A DNA stretch of 64,000 nucleotides from Ottowia oryzae (lineage in GTDB: Bacteria > Pseudomonadota > Gammaproteobacteria > Burkholderiales > Burkholderiaceae_C), in assembly GCF_003008535.1 (NCBI RefSeq), contig NZ_CP027666.1, positions 310,001 through 374,000 on the forward strand. The letters run 5' to 3'. Within the stretch, counting starts at the first letter, position 1, and every line of letters begins with the position of its first letter. The notes below the pieces were generated by a model. The model was not told where the DNA came from. It searched no databases and saw only the letters and a program-made list of their open reading frames with translations. A program made the translations under genes and the position numbers. Positions 61,882-64,000 of the stretch are shown piece after piece.

Positions 61882-64000
61882 ATGAACCGATTCCTTTCAT
61901 TTGCCTCGTTCGCGCTGCCCACGCTGGCCGGCCTTGTCGCCGTGCTGTGGGTGGGCGCGGGCTACGCGGGCAGCTACCCGCTGGCGCTGGCCGTCACCGT
62001 GCTGATCGGCGCGTTCTTTCTGGTGGGCGTGGCCGAGCTGTACCGCTACCGCCAGGCCACCCAGACGCTGACCGGCGCCCTGGCCGGCTTGAGCGAGCCC
62101 GCCTCGCCGCTGGCCGACTGGCTGAGCCAGATCGACCCGGCCCTGCGCCAGCCCGTGCGCCAGCGCGTGGAAGGCGAGCGCGCCGGCCTGCCCGCCCCCA
62201 GCCTGACGCCCTACCTGGCCGGCCTGCTGGTGCTGCTGGGTATGCTGGGCACCTTTGCGGGCATGGTCGTCACCCTGCGCGGCACCGGCCAGGCACTGCA
62301 AAGCGCAACCGACCTGGCCGCCGTGCGCGCCTCGCTGGCCGCGCCGGTGATGGGGCTGGGCGTGGCGTTTGGCACGTCCCTCGCGGGCGTAGCCACCTCG
62401 GCCATGCTGGGGCTGCTGTCGGCGCTGGCGCGGCGCGAACGCCTGCTGGCCGGCCAGCAGCTGGACGCGCGCGCCGCCACCGCGCTGCGCGCGTATTCGC
62501 CCGCCTTCCAGCGCGAAGAATCGTTTGCGCTGATGCGCCAGCAGGCCGAGGCGCTGCCCCTGCTGGCCGAGCGCCTGCAAACGCTGGCCACCCAGCTGGA
62601 GGCGCAAAACGGCACCCTGCAAGAACGCCTGCTGGCCGGGCAAGAGCGCTTTCACCAGCAGGCCGAATCGGCCTACACCGGGCTGGCCGCGTCGGTAGGC
62701 CGGTCGCTCCAAGACAGCCTGGAAGGCAGCGCCCGCGCCGCCAGCGCCGCGCTGCAGCCGGCTGTCGAAGCCACGCTGGCCGGCCTGGCGCGCGAAACCA
62801 GCGCGCTGCAAACCAGCGTGTCGGCCGGCGTTCAGCACCACCTGGACAGCCTCGCGCAGCGCTTTGACGCGCACAACGCCGACGTCGCCCGCCACTGGCA
62901 GCAGGCGCTGGCCGGCCAGCGCCAGACGCACGAGGCGCTCACCACCCGCCTGCACGACACGCTGGCGGGCTTTGGCAGCGGCTTTCAACAAAGCTCGGCC
63001 CAACTGGTTGACCAGCTGGCCGCGCAGCTGGCGGGCGCCACCGGCGCGCTGGCCGAGCGCAGCCAGGCGCTGCTGACCCAGCAGACCGAAGCCCACCACG
63101 CCCAGGCCGAGCACCTGCAGCGCCAGCTGAGCGACACCACCACCCAGCTGGCGGGCCACACCGCGCAGCTGCTGCAAGGCGCCCAGCAAGCCCTGGCCGA
63201 CAGCCAGACGCAAGCCGCCGCCCGCGACGCCGAGCAACTGCAAGCCTGGCGCGATGCCCTGGCCGAGCACCAGCGCACCACGCAAGCGCTGGGCACCGAC
63301 ACGCGCGACGCGCTGAGCGCCACCGCCCAGCACTTTGAGCAGCAGGTGCGCAGCCTGCAAGACGGCGTGACCCAGGCCCACGCCGCGCTGCAAGCCCACG
63401 CCGCCGAGCGCGACGCCCAGCAGCTGCAAGCCTGGCGCGACGCGCTGGCCGAGCACCAGCGCACCACGCAGGCCCTGGGCGCCGAGACACGCGACGCACT
63501 CAGCGGCACCGCCGAGCGCTTTGCCCAACAAGTCGACACCTTGCAAGAAGGCGTGGCCCAGGCGCACGCCGCGCTGCAAGCGCACGCCGCCGAGCGCGAC
63601 GCGCAGCAGCTGGCCGCCTGGACCACCTCGCTGATGCAGCACACCCAGGCCAGCCAGGACCTGGCCAGCCGCACCCAAGACGCCCTGGCCGCCGCCGCCG
63701 CGCAGTTCGCCGAGCAAACCAGGTTGGTGAATGAAAACGCCGACCAGCGCTATAGCCACCTGCGCGAGCAGCTATCAGAACAAGAGCAAATCCGCCTGGC
63801 CACCTGGCAGCAATCGCTGACCGACATGGCCGCGCAGCTGCACCAGCAATGGCAGCAAAGCGGCGCCGACGGCGCGCGCCAGCAGCAGGCCGTGCTGGCC
63901 GCGCTGGCCGACACCGCGCAGACCATGGCCAGCCAATCTGCCACGCAGGCGGCCAGCACGCTGGGCGAAATCAACCGCCTGCTGGACGCCGCCGCCGCCG
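61882..64000 (+). CDS. DUF802 membrane protein with long coiled coil (partial, continues)
   Basis: The gene starts ATG 61882 and runs off the window after about 706 codons with no stop. Four membrane segments are likely at residues about 5-29, 31-52, 109-132 and 153-181. Segments three and four (LAGLLVLLGMLGTFAGMVV and GLGVAFGTSLAGVATSAMLG) have the LGT-F-G and AF-TSL-G pattern of MotA/TolQ/ExbB/ZorA-type stators. From residue about 190 the chain is a long Gln/Ala-rich coiled coil. It holds three tandem 62-residue repeats (residues 448-509, 510-571 and a decayed third). An in-frame dispersed-repeat copy encodes NADQRYSHLREQLSE. It may be an energised envelope complex; partners lie beyond the edge. 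Confidence 0.82.
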   Translation, partial: MNRFLSFASFALPTLAGLVAVLWVGAGYAGSYPLALAVTVLIGAFFLVGVAELYRYRQATQTLTGALAGLSEPASPLADWLSQIDPALRQPVRQRVEGERAGLPAPSLTPYLAGLLVLLGMLGTFAGMVVTLRGTGQALQSATDLAAVRASLAAPVMGLGVAFGTSLAGVATSAMLGLLSALARRERLLAGQQLDARAATALRAYSPAFQREESFALMRQQAEALPLLAERLQTLATQLEAQNGTLQERLLAGQERFHQQAESAYTGLAASVGRSLQDSLEGSARAASAALQPAVEATLAGLARETSALQTSVSAGVQHHLDSLAQRFDAHNADVARHWQQALAGQRQTHEALTTRLHDTLAGFGSGFQQSSAQLVDQLAAQLAGATGALAERSQALLTQQTEAHHAQAEHLQRQLSDTTTQLAGHTAQLLQGAQQALADSQTQAAARDAEQLQAWRDALAEHQRTTQALGTDTRDALSATAQHFEQQVRSLQDGVTQAHAALQAHAAERDAQQLQAWRDALAEHQRTTQALGAETRDALSGTAERFAQQVDTLQEGVAQAHAALQAHAAERDAQQLAAWTTSLMQHTQASQDLASRTQDALAAAAAQFAEQTRLVNENADQRYSHLREQLSEQEQIRLATWQQSLTDMAAQLHQQWQQSGADGARQQQAVLAALADTAQTMASQSATQAASTLGEINRLLDAAAA
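63223..63780 (+). repeat. 186-bp tandem repeat in the DUF802 gene
   Basis: Three units start at 63223, 63409 and 63595, each exactly 186 bp (62 codons). They share RDAQQLQAWRDALAEHQRTT and AQAHAALQAHAAE; the third is degraded. Confidence 0.8.
63733..63779 (-). repeat. Dispersed TGATAGCTGC-type repeat, in frame inside DUF802
   Basis: Read leftward: CTGATAGCTGCTCGCGCAGG, TGGCTAT, AGCGCTGGTCGGCGTTTTC. It encodes DUF802 residues within the coiled coil. Confidence 0.65.

Noticed and set aside
61897..63759. A 620-codon antisense frame over DUF802
   Set aside because: Highly repetitive Gly/Leu/Ala/Arg-rich shadow of a coiled-coil gene.
63223..63780. CRISPR array
   Set aside because: The 186-bp repeats are in-frame protein repeats without spacers.
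61882..64000. A complete Zorya defence system
   Set aside because: Only a MotA-like membrane domain and long tail are visible. No ZorB, ZorC or ZorD gene is in the window.

Overview
This 64 kb window is chromosomal DNA from a high-GC betaproteobacterium, most likely a member of the Comamonadaceae (Burkholderiales). Support comes from the GC-rich coding, the gene neighbourhoods (dprA-smg, rsmB-DUF4390-ntrY-ntrX, DUF3348-DUF802, the trp genes) and a short dispersed repeat, built around TGATAGCTGC/AGCGC, of a kind I associate with that family. I see no insertion sequence, prophage, CRISPR array or rRNA operon.

Layout. 1-3131: end of an unknown gene, then an NMT1/SsuB-type ABC uptake operon. 3183-6514 (minus): def, an OmlA-like lipoprotein, fmt, azlC and azlD, most joined by 4-base ATGA overlaps. 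6658-9977 (plus): a LysM protein, dprA and smg. 10046-16161 (minus): a DUF1631 protein and yajC-secD-secF. 16453-24497: a SotB-like efflux pump, a fused indolepyruvate ferredoxin oxidoreductase with a divergent Lrp regulator, and a PhoX-like phosphatase. 24975-28620: mltA with a head-to-head small membrane gene, a FixJ-like regulator, a secreted hydrolase and tRNA-Phe.

28657-34227 (minus): lemA-like, rsmB, DUF4390, ntrY and a short ntrX form one run behind a strong terminator after rpoC. 34300-48421 (minus) is the classic tRNA-tuf-secE-nusG-rplKAJL-rpoBC region: tRNA-Tyr, -Gly and -Thr, tuf, tRNA-Trp, then secE to rpoC. The str operon (rpsL, rpsG, fusA) does not follow rpoC here. 48438-57143 (minus) is a long trp run: a leader peptide with Trp-Pro-Trp, trpE, a lipoprotein, trpG, an AT-rich foreign-looking gene, ltaE, a LysE exporter, trpD, a 47-residue membrane protein, trpC and ung. 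57349-60686: a transglutaminase-like protein, a frameshifted chalcone-isomerase-like gene, an AstE/AspA-like deacylase and gph. 61078-64000: a DUF3348 gene and a large membrane/coiled-coil DUF802 protein that runs off the window.

The most unusual features are: (1) about fourteen copies of one 45-55 bp imperfect palindromic repeat, some of them in frame inside fmt, a LysE exporter and the DUF802 gene, and two supplying stop codons; (2) the DUF3348-DUF802 pair, whose membrane domain resembles MotA/TolQ/ZorA-type stators; (3) a trp leader peptide without an obvious U-tract terminator; (4) the low-GC gene inside the trp run; and (5) a chain of perfect hairpins between rplL and rpoB.
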